Under the pieces are notes generated by a model, which was given only the letters and a program-made list of their open reading frames with translations, searched no databases and was not told where the DNA came from. A stretch of 64,000 nucleotides of DNA from NCBI GenBank assembly GCA_947631905.1, contig CANRND010000006.1:1-64000 (forward strand), read 5' to 3'. Positions 19,470 through 28,420 of this stretch are shown piece by piece (the first letter of the stretch is position 1; each line of letters opens with the position of its first letter). The position numbers were made by a program, and so were the translations under genes. Source of the DNA: an uncultured Clostridia bacterium (GTDB lineage: Bacteria; Bacillota; Clostridia; Christensenellales; Borkfalkiaceae).

Positions 19470-19922
19470 ATGAAAGCATTTGATGAACTTTGCAGAGAAT
19501 TTGAACAGCTCGACGCGGTTTCCTATACCGCGTTGCTTGCGGAAAAATCCGCGAAGATCCTTCCCGCTCTGCGGGCGGTAACGGGAAACGGGATAGACGG
19601 CACGGCGCTGTTCGCCGCGTTCGTTCTCGGCGCGGTCGCCGCCGACGGAAAACTGTCGGAGGAGGAATACCTGCTCTGCTATCCCTTGCTCCACGCCTTT
19701 TTCGGAGACGACGTGAACTACGACGACTGCAAGGACGCCGCAAAGCACCTGCGTTCCGAAAGCCGCGCGTTCAAAAAGTCGCTTGACGAGATCGTGGACT
19801 TTTTGGGGCTTCTCTCGGACGATCTCAAAAACGAGATCGTGCTTGTCGCGCTCATGATCTGCGCGATCGACGGAAAAGTTTCGCCGAAAGAGAAAAACTG
19901 GATCAAAAAACTTGTGCGCTGA
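19470..19922 (+). CDS. TerB-like family protein
   Basis: Two-lobed acidic helical pattern: [13 protein letters not shown]...[19 protein letters not shown]. Confidence 0.65.
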   Translation: MKAFDELCREFEQLDAVSYTALLAEKSAKILPALRAVTGNGIDGTALFAAFVLGAVAADGKLSEEEYLLCYPLLHAFFGDDVNYDDCKDAAKHLRSESRAFKKSLDEIVDFLGLLSDDLKNEIVLVALMICAIDGKVSPKEKNWIKKLVR

Positions 19923-19941
19923 AAAGCGAGTTAAAAAGCAA

Positions 19942-19970
19942 TACCCGCGGGACTGCCGCGGGTTTCTTTT
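19942..19970. terminator. Intrinsic terminator
   Basis: cccgcgggactgccgcgggtttctttt. Confidence 0.7.
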
Positions 19971-20328
19971 ATATAAATGCGTTTTCGAAGTATTCGATCT
20001 CATCGCCCAGCACGGAGGCGATGTCGAAACGGCAAGGGACCTCTTTGCCCAGACGGCCGCAATAGCTCCACGCGATCTTGCGGTAGCGCTCCCGTTTTTT
20101 GAAGTCCACCGCCTCGGCGGGAAGCCCATGCTCGTCGCTCGTGCGGGTCTTGACTTCCACAAAACAGTAGGTGTCCCCTTTCCGTGCCACGATGTCCGCC
20201 TCTCCGAACGGGGTGACGTAGTTGCGTTCCAGAATTTTATAGCCGTTTTTTTTGAGATATTTTACGGTTCGTTCTTCTCCCGATCTCCCAAGAAGTTTTT
20301 TACGAAAGTCTTTCTGTGAATGTCGCAT
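19969..20328 (-). CDS. yraN: UPF0102/YraN family endonuclease-like protein
   Basis: GRSGEERTVKYLKKNGYKILERNYVTPFGEADIVARKGDTYCFVEVKTRTS. Confidence 0.9.
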   Translation of the reverse strand: MRHSQKDFRKKLLGRSGEERTVKYLKKNGYKILERNYVTPFGEADIVARKGDTYCFVEVKTRTSDEHGLPAEAVDFKKRERYRKIAWSYCGRLGKEVPCRFDIASVLGDEIEYFENAFI

Positions 20329-20888
20329 ATCCCATGCTCCCTGATCGCCCGTATATGCTCCGCGGTGCCGTAGCCGACGTTGTGTTCGAACCCGTAGCAC
20401 GGGTAGCGTTCCGCAAAGTTCTCCATGAGCTTATCGCGGTAAACTTTGGCGAGGATGCTCGCCGCGCCGATGGAACAAACGAGCGCGTCCCCCTTTACGA
20501 TGCTCTTCTGCGGCGGCGCGATGTCGAGGGTCATGTTGCCGTCGGTGAGAACGAAATCGGGCGGAAGCGAAAGGCCCTCCACCGCCTTTTTCATGCCCAG
20601 CCGCGTCGCCTGCAAGATGTTGATCTCGTCGATGGTCTTTTCGTCCACTTCCGCGATGGAATAGGCGAGCGCAACTTCCTTGATCTGCTCGGCGAGAAGT
20701 TCCCGCTTTTTTTTCGTGAGTTTCTTGCTGTCGTCGATCCCCGCGATCCGCTTCTCCTCTTCGAGGGGAAGAATGACGGCGGCGCAGACGACGGGACCCG
20801 CCAGAGGGCCTCTTCCCACTTCGTCCACGCCCGCAACGGCAAGATATCCCTGCGCGAAATATTCTCTTTCGTAAGTCAGCTCGTCCAT
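20262..20888 (-). CDS. rnhB: Ribonuclease HII
   Basis: VAGVDEVGRGPLAGPVVCAAVIL, GIDDSKKLTKKKRE, SIGAASILAKVYRD. Confidence 0.95.
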   Translation of the reverse strand: MDELTYEREYFAQGYLAVAGVDEVGRGPLAGPVVCAAVILPLEEEKRIAGIDDSKKLTKKKRELLAEQIKEVALAYSIAEVDEKTIDEINILQATRLGMKKAVEGLSLPPDFVLTDGNMTLDIAPPQKSIVKGDALVCSIGAASILAKVYRDKLMENFAERYPCYGFEHNVGYGTAEHIRAIREHGICDIHRKTFVKNFLGDREKNEP

Positions 20889-20893
20889 GAAGA

Positions 20894-21748
20894 TCAAACC
20901 AGTCCAGCGTTTTTCATATCTTCCGCGCTGTCGAGGCACACCCTGCCGAGTTTCCCCTTGCGGAAATCGTCGATGAGGGCGCGCTCACCGCGCTCGTAGT
21001 CGTATTCCCCGCCGCGGAGCAAAAATCCCCGCTTTTGGCAGATCTGCCCGAGCATTTCGAGGGGCGTTCCCTCCGCGATCCCATACCGCTCATTCAAAGC
21101 GTTTGGATATTTCCCGCTCAACTCTTCCAACAGACAGAGCGCGATCTCGTCCATTTCGAGAATATCGTCGTTGACGCTTCCGAGATAGGCGAGCCGCCGC
21201 GCGAGGGTCTGGTCCGAAAAGGAGGGCGGCATGGTGCCGGGGGTATCCATCAGCTCGAAGCTCCCGCATTTCACCCACTGCTTGCCGCGCGTAACGCCCG
21301 CCTTATCGCCCACCTGCGCCTTTTTCTCCCCCGAAAGCGCGTTGATGACGGTGCTTTTGCCCGTGTTGGGGACCCCTGCAATGAGAAAACGGAGCGGCTT
21401 ATTCGACCCCTTTTCTTTCAGACGGGCGGCCTTTTCTTTGACGAGTTCCTCCATCGCCGCCTGCAAAGGACGGACGTTCTGCGCGGTCGCATTGAGTTTG
21501 ATCGCGCTCTTTCCGCCCGCCCGCATGAGGGAAAGAAGCTCGTCCGCCTTTCCGTCGGCAAGATCGCACTTGTTGAACAGAAAAAGCACGGGTTTTTGCC
21601 CCGCAAGCCCGTTGAGCTTTGGGTTATAGGAAGAAGCGGGCGCGCGGGCGTCGAGGACAAACACCACCGCGTCGCAGAGCCTTAAATTTTCCTCCATGAG
21701 CCGCATGGCCTTTGCCATATGGCCGGGGAACCAGTGGATGAGTTTCAC
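20894..21748 (-). CDS. rbgA: Ribosome biogenesis GTPase (YlqF/RbgA)
   Basis: Circularly permuted GTPase: FNKCDL, GVPNTGKSTVINAL, DTPGTMPP; GTG start. Confidence 0.93.
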   Translation of the reverse strand: MKLIHWFPGHMAKAMRLMEENLRLCDAVVFVLDARAPASSYNPKLNGLAGQKPVLFLFNKCDLADGKADELLSLMRAGGKSAIKLNATAQNVRPLQAAMEELVKEKAARLKEKGSNKPLRFLIAGVPNTGKSTVINALSGEKKAQVGDKAGVTRGKQWVKCGSFELMDTPGTMPPSFSDQTLARRLAYLGSVNDDILEMDEIALCLLEELSGKYPNALNERYGIAEGTPLEMLGQICQKRGFLLRGGEYDYERGERALIDDFRKGKLGRVCLDSAEDMKNAGLV

Positions 21749-21756
21749 AAATTTCT

Positions 21757-21975
21757 TTGTCTCCTAAATTTCGCGCGATTCTTTGCTTGCTCCCCCCTTG
21801 CCCACCCCTTGAGGGGTGGGTGTCGCGCGCAGAGCGCGTGACGGAAGGGGTGTCGCATCGAAAAGAATCGTGCGAGGAAACCTTCCTCCTGCATCAACGA
21901 GGTTATCCTCTTCTTTGCTTGGCTTTTACAATAAGCCGTAGGTATGCGGCAAATGGGGTGCGCTTATGGAAAATG
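21757..21975 (-). repeat. Mosaic intergenic repeat, copy 1 (minus orientation)
   Basis: Reverse complement carries ...ccatttgccgcatacctacggcttattgt...gatgcaggaggaaggtttcctcgcacgattcttttcgatgcgacacc...gcaaagaatcgcgcgaaattt, shared with 28.2, 33.6, 33.8 and 37.7 kb. Confidence 0.75.
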
Positions 21976-22021
21976 GCGATTTTCCAACGCGCAGTAGATT
22001 TAGAACTCTTTGATATTTCAA

Positions 22022-22130
22022 AATGTCATTTCGACCGAGTGAAATAAATTCGCGCTACGGCTCTCGGGTATTACAATGGAGTAGAGATTTCTCGACTCCG
22101 CTTCGCTCCGCTCGAAATGACAAATTTTAA
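22022..22130. repeat. gagatttctcgact...ctcgaaatgaca dispersed repeat
   Basis: Shared with copies near 45, 28080, 33545, 37600 and 61115. Confidence 0.7.
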
Positions 22131-22167
22131 TGTCTTTTCGAGTACAGCGAGCAAAAAATTCGCAAAC

Positions 22168-22833
22168 CTACTTCAACAAGTCGGGGCGATTCTTTTTCGT
22201 GATCGCAACCGACTGCTCGCGGCGCCATTTGTCGATCTCGGCATGGTTGCCGCCGCGGAGAACCTCGGGGACCGTAAGCCCGCGGTATTCCACGGGGCGG
22301 GTATAGTGCGGATATTCGAGCAAATTCTCCGAAAAACTCTCCTGCACCAAACTTTCGGGCGAGAGGACCCCGTCCACATAGCGCGCCACGCAGTCCGCCA
22401 CCACCATCGCGGGAAGCTCGCCGCCCGTGAGAACATAGTCGCCGATCGAAAGTTCCTCGTCGATGAAGAGGTCGATCGCCCGTTGGTCCACCCCCTCGTA
22501 ATGCCCGCACAGGAGAACGAGATGCTCCTGTTCCGCGAGGGAGTACACCATCTCCTGTTTGAACACTTTCCCTTTCGGGGAAAGGTAAATGCGGAGCGCC
22601 TTATGCTCGGGGTCGACCGCTTCGATCGCGCTGCCGATGGGTTGCGCCGTCATCACAAGCCCCGCGCCGCCGCCGAAAGGATAGTCGTCGCACTTTTTCT
22701 GCTTGTTTTCGGTGTAGTCGCGGATGTTCACCGTTTCGATGGTGAGCTTCCCCTCTTTCACCCCCCTGCCGACAATACTGCCGAACAGCGGCGCAAACAT
22801 CTCGGGAAAGAGGGTGAGAATGGTGATCTTCAT
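22168..22833 (-). CDS. trmD: tRNA (guanine-N1)-methyltransferase
   Basis: MKITILTLFPEMFAPLFGSIVGRG, LLCGHYEGVDQRAIDLFIDEELSIGDYVLTGGELPAMVVAD. Confidence 0.95.
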   Translation of the reverse strand: MKITILTLFPEMFAPLFGSIVGRGVKEGKLTIETVNIRDYTENKQKKCDDYPFGGGAGLVMTAQPIGSAIEAVDPEHKALRIYLSPKGKVFKQEMVYSLAEQEHLVLLCGHYEGVDQRAIDLFIDEELSIGDYVLTGGELPAMVVADCVARYVDGVLSPESLVQESFSENLLEYPHYTRPVEYRGLTVPEVLRGGNHAEIDKWRREQSVAITKKNRPDLLK

Positions 22834-23330
22834 AAAACGGCCACCTCTTTGAAACGTTTTTCGTCGACCGTAATGCGTTTTGCGGAAACGTCGATCTCCG
22901 TGATCACCCCTTTCACGGCGGGGAAAAGCACTTCTTTCCCGTCCATATCGACGGTATAAATATCCGTCGCCGCATGGCGGATGTCCGTGAGAACGCCGAG
23001 CCTTGCGCCTGCGTCCGAAAAGACCTCGCACCCCAGAAGATCGGCGATATAGTACCTGCCCTCGCCGGGGTCGGGCGCTTCCTCGCGGGGGATGGTGAGT
23101 TCCTTGCCGCGCAGAAGTTCGGCGGCGTTGCGGTCGGGTACTCCTTTCAGCCCGAGGAACACCGCGTCCGCGCCGAAGCGCACGGAGAGAATTTTCACCT
23201 CTTCGCCGTCGATGAACACCCGCTTTAAGCCCCGAAAGCTCTCCGCGCCGTCCGTGTACGGCTTTACTTTTACTTCGCCGCGGATGCCTTGCGGCTTTAC
23301 GATGAGACCGACCGTGAGATTTTTTTCCAT
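22830..23330 (-). CDS. rimM: Ribosome maturation factor RimM
   Basis: VGLIVKPQGIRGEVKVKPYTD; ELLRGKELTIPREEAPDPGEGRYYIADLLGCEV; overlaps trmD by 4 nt. Confidence 0.93.
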   Translation of the reverse strand: MEKNLTVGLIVKPQGIRGEVKVKPYTDGAESFRGLKRVFIDGEEVKILSVRFGADAVFLGLKGVPDRNAAELLRGKELTIPREEAPDPGEGRYYIADLLGCEVFSDAGARLGVLTDIRHAATDIYTVDMDGKEVLFPAVKGVITEIDVSAKRITVDEKRFKEVAVL

Positions 23331-23331
23331 A

Positions 23332-23958
23332 TCAGAACCCGAACGCTCCGTCGATAATGCGGCGGATATTCGCCTGCGTTGTCTCCTTATCTTTTTCGCT
23401 AAGCACGACGGCGACCTTTTCCCGTTCTTTGAACCGCTCGAACAGCGCGAAATAGTTCTCGCGGATGAGCTTTTGCTTTTCGAGCGTCTCGTAACGCTCT
23501 TTCTCGCTGCGGCGGGCGACCCGCCCCATCGCCTCCTCGGGCGAAAGGTCGATGAAGATCGTAAGGTCGGGCGTGATCGCCTCCATCGCGGGAGTGTTGA
23601 GCGAGATCACCCATTCGAGCGGAACAAACCCGCCGTTGTAGGCAAAAGATGAAAAATAGAACCGGTCGCACAGAACGGTAACGCCCTCCCCGAGCTTTTG
23701 CAGGATCCCGTTGGAGCGGTTGCGGATGTGATCGAGCCTGTCCGCCGCAAACATTGCCGCGATCGTATATTCATCCGTCGCAACCCTGCCCGTCAGGCAG
23801 GAATGGATGAGCGAACCGAACGGAGAATCGGTCGGCTCGCGGGTGAGAAAGACTTCCTCGCCCTTGCTTTCGAGATAATTTGCGAGGAGTTTGAGCTGGG
23901 TGCTTTTGCCGCTCCCGTCGCAACCCTCGAATACGATAAATTTCCCTTTTGTACTCAT
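23332..23958 (-). CDS. tmk: Thymidylate kinase
   Basis: FIVFEGCDGSGKSTQLKLLANYLESKG, LTREPTDSPFGSLI. Confidence 0.95.
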   Translation of the reverse strand: MSTKGKFIVFEGCDGSGKSTQLKLLANYLESKGEEVFLTREPTDSPFGSLIHSCLTGRVATDEYTIAAMFAADRLDHIRNRSNGILQKLGEGVTVLCDRFYFSSFAYNGGFVPLEWVISLNTPAMEAITPDLTIFIDLSPEEAMGRVARRSEKERYETLEKQKLIRENYFALFERFKEREKVAVVLSEKDKETTQANIRRIIDGAFGF

Positions 23959-24003
23959 ACGGAAAAATTATAGCAAAATTTAAGAAGTTTGTCAAACGGA
24001 AAA

Positions 24004-24056
24004 TGCGCGCGGCGGGCGGTTCCAAAAGCGGAACCGCCCGCCGCGTTTCTTTTTCT
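24004..24056 (+). terminator. Strong GC hairpin with T tail
   Basis: gcgcggcgggcggttccaaaagcggaaccgcccgccgcgtttctttttc. Confidence 0.6.
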
Positions 24057-24121
24057 TCCAAAATCAGCTCCTACGCCCAACGAAACGCAAGATAAAAGAA
24101 AGCGGGGCCATGCCCCGCCCG

Positions 24122-24367
24122 TCATTCTATTTCGAGATTGTCAAAATCAAAAACAGGGTCGTCAAAAAAATCCGCAACGGAAACGCCGAGCGCCCGAATG
24201 ATCAAAGCCATCGTCTTGAAGTTGGAGGCCTTTGTCTTGCCATGCAAAATATAATTCATCGTGCTTGGATAAATGCTCGTTTCCTGCGTGATTTTATATT
24301 GCGTGATCTTCTTTTCTTTCATGATCGCTTTTACTCTGGCCGCAAACGCTTCATTTAATGTCATCAT
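24122..24367 (-). CDS. XRE-family HTH regulator
   Basis: FAARVKAIMKEKKITQYKITQETSIYPSTMNYILHGKTKASNFKTMALIIRALGVSVADFF. Confidence 0.88.
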   Translation of the reverse strand: MMTLNEAFAARVKAIMKEKKITQYKITQETSIYPSTMNYILHGKTKASNFKTMALIIRALGVSVADFFDDPVFDFDNLEIE

Positions 24368-24386
24368 TATCGGTATTGCTCCAAAT

Positions 24387-24502
24387 GTTCGATTTATACT
24401 AAATACATTTTCTCATAAATATTATTTTTACTAATTAGTATATTTCGATAAAACGCTTGCAATACACTTGATTTATGCTATAATAGGTAGTATAAATCGA
24501 AC
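24387..24502. promoter_or_regulatory. Divergent operator/promoter region with perfect inverted repeats
   Basis: gttcgatttatact (24387-24400) is the exact reverse complement of agtataaatcgaac (24489-24502); tactaattagta palindrome at 24429-24440. Confidence 0.7.
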
Positions 24503-24514
24503 TAACGGTGAGCT

Positions 24515-24939
24515 ATGGTATCTGCAACGTTTTTCGGACATCGGAATTTCGACTATTCCCCGTATCGGCATAAGATACGGGCGATCATGACCGACCTCAT
24601 CCAAAATCACGGCGTCGAAGAATTTTTGAGCGGCTTCCGCGGAAACTTCGACAAGCTGTGCGCCGAAACGGTATTCGATTTGAAATCGCGCTTCCCCGCC
24701 GTGAAAAATATCATGGTTTTGTCTTACCTTGCCCCCCGCTTCGTTCTTCCCAAATTTTTTATTTGCTTGAAAAAAGCGTCCCCCCGCAATTTGCCATTTC
24801 CTATACGAACCGTGAGATGATATTAAAGGCCGATTTTATCATCTCGGGCGTTTTCTCTCATTTCGGCGGAGCCTATTCCGCGTGCAAATTCGCCCGACAA
24901 AAGAAAAAAATGATCCTCGATATTTTCGAGGACCGTTAG
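24515..24939 (+). pseudogene. SLOG/DUF1273-like protein gene, frame-disrupted
   Basis: N-terminal half MVSATFFGHRNFDYSP...NIMVLSYLAP in one frame (ORF 24515-24820); C-terminal half LLEKSVPPQFAISYTNREMILKADFIISGVFSHFGGAYSACKFARQKKKMILDIF in the -1 frame (ORF 24658-24939). Confidence 0.65.
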
Positions 24940-24957
24940 CACAGATTAAAAATTTAG

Positions 24958-25020
24958 TTGCCCCCCTCCCCTACCCCCTCCCCCGCGCGAAACGCGCGGG
25001 GGAGGGTGGCATGGCGTAGC
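24958..25020. repeat. ccctcccctaccccctcccccgcgcg...cgcgcgggggaggg dispersed repeat
   Basis: Related copies near 130, 26268, 33438 and 39466. Confidence 0.7.
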
Positions 25021-25050
25021 CATGACGGGCGGGGGTGTATCATTCCCCCC

Positions 25051-26052
25051 TCACTTCACCCACTCTTTGAACGCTTTGAACGCCGAGGGCAGAGCGTAAT
25101 TTTCCCGCATTTCTTCGGGCGTGACCCAGAGAAATTGCGGAAAGAACGCTTCCGCTTCGATAAGATACCCCGTCATCTCCCACTCCACATGGGTGAAGAT
25201 GTGTTTCGCCCCTTTTTCGGCGAGAATTTTTCCGTAAGTTGCGGCCGCGTTCTCCGTTCCGTTCGGAAATTCCCACAGCCGCGCCAGAAGCCCCCGCTCT
25301 TCCCGTTGGCGCAGGGCAAATTTCCCCTCTTTTTTCAGAACGTACACAAAAATGCGCTCCGCTTTCCGCGCCTTTTTTTCGCTCCGGACGGGGAACTCCT
25401 CCTCTCTGCCCGCAAGATGCGCGGCGCATATAGTTTGCCACGGGCAAAGCGAACACATCGGCTCCCCGTTGGGCATGCACACGATCGCCCCGAGTTCCAT
25501 GAGCGATTGGCAAAATTCCCCCGCCTCTTTGGGATAAACTTCCCGCAAAAGGCGCGAAAACGCCATACGGGTGGACATTTCGTCGATGTTCCTTTCGTCC
25601 GCAAGCAGACGGGTGAGAACGCGAAGCACGTTTCCGTCTACGGCGGGACAGGGAAGATCGTAGGCGATGGAGCAAATCGCGCCCGCGGTGTAGTCCCCCA
25701 CGCCGGGGAGAGAACGCACCCCCGCAAAGTCGCGCGGGAAGCCCTTTTCCGCGATGAGTTTTGCCGCCTTGTGCAGGTTGCGCGCGCGGGAATAGTAGCC
25801 GAGGCCCTCCCACGCCTTTAACACTTCCTCTTCGGAGGCATTTGCCAACGTTTCGGCATTGGGAAATTTTTCGAGAAAAGCGGTATAGTAGCCCTTTACC
25901 GCTTCGACGCGGGTCTGTTGGAGCATGATCTCGGAGACCCAAATTTTGTATGGGTCGCGCGTACCCCGCCACGGGAGTTCCCGTTTATGAACGCCGTACC
26001 ACTCTAAGAGCGGCGGCACGGCGTTTTTTAATACCTGTATTTCATTTTGCAT
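25051..26052 (-). CDS. mutY: A/G-specific adenine glycosylase
   Basis: ELPWRGTRDPYKIWVSEIMLQQTRVEAVKGYY, LPGVGDYTAGAICSIAYDLPCPAVDGNVLRV, Fe-S Cys cluster CSLCPWQTIC. Confidence 0.95.
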   Translation of the reverse strand: MQNEIQVLKNAVPPLLEWYGVHKRELPWRGTRDPYKIWVSEIMLQQTRVEAVKGYYTAFLEKFPNAETLANASEEEVLKAWEGLGYYSRARNLHKAAKLIAEKGFPRDFAGVRSLPGVGDYTAGAICSIAYDLPCPAVDGNVLRVLTRLLADERNIDEMSTRMAFSRLLREVYPKEAGEFCQSLMELGAIVCMPNGEPMCSLCPWQTICAAHLAGREEEFPVRSEKKARKAERIFVYVLKKEGKFALRQREERGLLARLWEFPNGTENAAATYGKILAEKGAKHIFTHVEWEMTGYLIEAEAFFPQFLWVTPEEMRENYALPSAFKAFKEWVK

Positions 26053-26267
26053 AATGGAAAGTGTTTGCGATGGTGGGTGACGTTCTAAAATCACGTCATT
26101 CCGAGCCTTGTCGAGGAATGGCCTTATTTATAATGCGGACACCCTTCGACTGCGCTACTTCGTCGCTACGCTCCTCGTGCCGCCCTTAGGCAACATAGAA
26201 CGTGCGGGCGGGGCAGGGTGACGTAATTTAGGCGGGGCAGGGTGACATAATTAGAACAAAGGACACC

Positions 26268-26312
26268 CTCCCCTACCCCTCCCCCGCGCAAAAAGCGCGG
26301 GGGAGGGCAAGA
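26268..26312. repeat. ccctcccctacccctcccccgcgc...gcgcgggggagggcaag repeat copy
   Basis: Similar to 24958, 33438 and 39466. Confidence 0.7.
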
Positions 26313-26318
26313 AAATTC

Positions 26319-27983
26319 TTAAAACAGTCCCGAGATCACGCCGTTCTCGTCCACGTCGATCTTCTCCGCGGCGGGAACTTTGGGAAGCCCCGGCATCGTC
26401 AGAATATTCCCCGTGAGCGCGACCACAAACCCCGCGCCCGCAGAAATCTTCACCTGCCGCACCGTCACCGTAAAGCCGCGCGGCGCACCGAGCTTTGTTG
26501 CGTCGTCCGAGAAAGAATACTGCGTCTTTGCCATGCAGACGGGAGTATTGCCGAAGCCGAGTTTTTCGAGCCGCGCGATCTCCGCCTCCGCCTCGGGCGT
26601 ATAGGCAACGTCTTTCCCGCCGTAAATTTTGGTGACGATCGCCTCAATCTTCTCCTTGATGGGAAGCGTTTCGTCGTAGCAGAACTTGAAATCGCTCTTC
26701 TCGTTGCAGAGGCGCACGACCTCGCGGGCGAGTTCTTCGCCCCCCTTGCCGCCCTCCGCCCAGACGGTGGAAAGACATACGTTTACGCCGAGTTCTTTAC
26801 AGCGTTCGATGACGAGGGCGATCTCCGCGTCCGTATCGGTGGGGAAGCGGTTGACCGCGACGACCGCGGGCAACCCGTACACGTTTTTGATGTTGGAGAC
26901 GTGGCGCAAAAGGTTGGGAAGCCCCTCTTGAAGCGCCGCGAGATTTTCTGAGGAAAGTTCGGTTTTTGCGGCCCCGCCGTGCATTTTGAGGGCGCGCACC
27001 GTGGCGACAACGACGACCGCGCTCGGCTTTAAGCCCGCAAAGCGGCACTTGATGTCGAGGAATTTCTCCGCGCCGAGGTCCGCGCCGAAGCCCGCCTCGG
27101 TGACAACGTAATCGCCGAGCTTTAACGCCGTTTTGGTGGCTACGACGGAATTGCAACCGTGCGCGATGTTGGCGAACGGCCCGCCGTGTACAAACGCGGG
27201 AGTTCCTTCCAACGTCTGCACAAGGTTGGGTTTTAACGCGTCTTTGAGAAGAGCGCACATTGCCCCCGCCGCTTTGAGGTCGCCCGCCGTAACGGGTTCT
27301 CCCTCTTTGGTATAACCCACGATGATGCGGGAAAGGCGGGCTTTGAGATCGCTCAAAGAAGTGGCAAGGCACAAAACCGCCATGACTTCGCTCGCCACCG
27401 TGATGTCGTAGCCGTCCTTGCGCGGCACGCCGTTCTTGCCGCCGCCGAGGCCGTCCTCGATGAAGCGGAGCTGGCGGTCGTTCATATCCACGCAACGGCG
27501 GAGGGTGATGCGCTCGGGGTCGATCCCGAGTTCATTCCCCTGGAAGATGTGATTGTCGAGCATGGCGCAGAGGAGATTGTTCGCCGCGCCGATCGCGTGG
27601 AAATCTCCCGTGAAATGGAGGTTGATGTCCTCCATCGGCACGACCTGCGCATAGCCGCCGCCCGCAGCTCCCCCCTTTACGCCGAACACAGGGCCGAGAG
27701 AGGGTTCGCGGAGAGCCACGACGACGTTTTTGCCGATGCGGGAAAGCCCGTCCGCAAGGCCGATGGTGGTGGTCGTCTTGCCCTCGCCCGCAGGAGTGGG
27801 CGTGATCGCCGTTACGAGAACGAGCTTACCGTTTTTGCCCGCGCGCTCCATAACGCCGAGCGAGACTTTCGCCTTGTTCTTGCCGTAATACTCGATGTCG
27901 TCCTCCGAAAGGCCTGCCTTTGCCGCGACGTCCCGGATGTGGAGCAGTTTCGCTTCCTGCGCGATTTCAATGTCGGTTTTCAA
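26319..27983 (-). CDS. fhs: Formate--tetrahydrofolate ligase
   Basis: [61 protein letters not shown]. Confidence 0.97.
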   Translation of the reverse strand: MKTDIEIAQEAKLLHIRDVAAKAGLSEDDIEYYGKNKAKVSLGVMERAGKNGKLVLVTAITPTPAGEGKTTTTIGLADGLSRIGKNVVVALREPSLGPVFGVKGGAAGGGYAQVVPMEDINLHFTGDFHAIGAANNLLCAMLDNHIFQGNELGIDPERITLRRCVDMNDRQLRFIEDGLGGGKNGVPRKDGYDITVASEVMAVLCLATSLSDLKARLSRIIVGYTKEGEPVTAGDLKAAGAMCALLKDALKPNLVQTLEGTPAFVHGGPFANIAHGCNSVVATKTALKLGDYVVTEAGFGADLGAEKFLDIKCRFAGLKPSAVVVVATVRALKMHGGAAKTELSSENLAALQEGLPNLLRHVSNIKNVYGLPAVVAVNRFPTDTDAEIALVIERCKELGVNVCLSTVWAEGGKGGEELAREVVRLCNEKSDFKFCYDETLPIKEKIEAIVTKIYGGKDVAYTPEAEAEIARLEKLGFGNTPVCMAKTQYSFSDDATKLGAPRGFTVTVRQVKISAGAGFVVALTGNILTMPGLPKVPAAEKIDVDENGVISGLF

Positions 27984-28059
27984 TGTATTGTCTCCTGTTA
28001 AGATTTATTGCTGAATAGATGTGGGTAGTAGCTTCCTGCAACCGCACTATCCTTATTTT

Positions 28060-28150
28060 GTCATTTCGCCCAAGCACAGCGCGTGGAAATCTCAAAATAA
28101 GGTAGAGATTTCTCGACTACGGCTTACGCCTCCGCTCGAAATGACATTTC
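28060..28150. repeat. gagatttctcgact...cgaaatgaca dispersed repeat
   Basis: gtagagatttctcgactacggcttacgcctccgctcgaaatgaca. Confidence 0.7.
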
Positions 28151-28187
28151 AGGATACTTCGCGCAGGGCAAAATGACATTTAAGAAT

Positions 28188-28420
28188 ACTTGCCTTAGGC
28201 GGAATTTACTTCCGCCGTGGGCGACCCAATTTGCCGCATACCTGCGGCTTATTGTCCGATGAAACGAACGAGAGGACAACTAAGTTAAACCGCGGGTGTA
28301 GGTTTCCTCGTCCGATTCTTTTCCGATGGAATAGTTCGCTTAAAACCTGGGGATACACTCGACTTCGCGCTTCGCGCTCCGCTCGGTATGACAACGAGGA
28401 AAAAAATCGGACGAAATTAT
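28188..28420 (+). repeat. Mosaic intergenic repeat, copy 2, abutting the purL stop codon
   Basis: cttaggcggaatttacttccgccgtgggcgacccaatttgccgcatacctgcggcttattgtccgatgaaacgaacgagaggacaa...tttcctcgtccgattctttt...aaaaaaatcggacgaaa. Confidence 0.75.

Noticed and set aside
24730-24790. Canonical X_XXY_YYZ programmed -1 frameshift site in the SLOG-like gene
   Set aside because: No heptamer fits the reading frame exactly; simple indel in a homopolymer is more likely.
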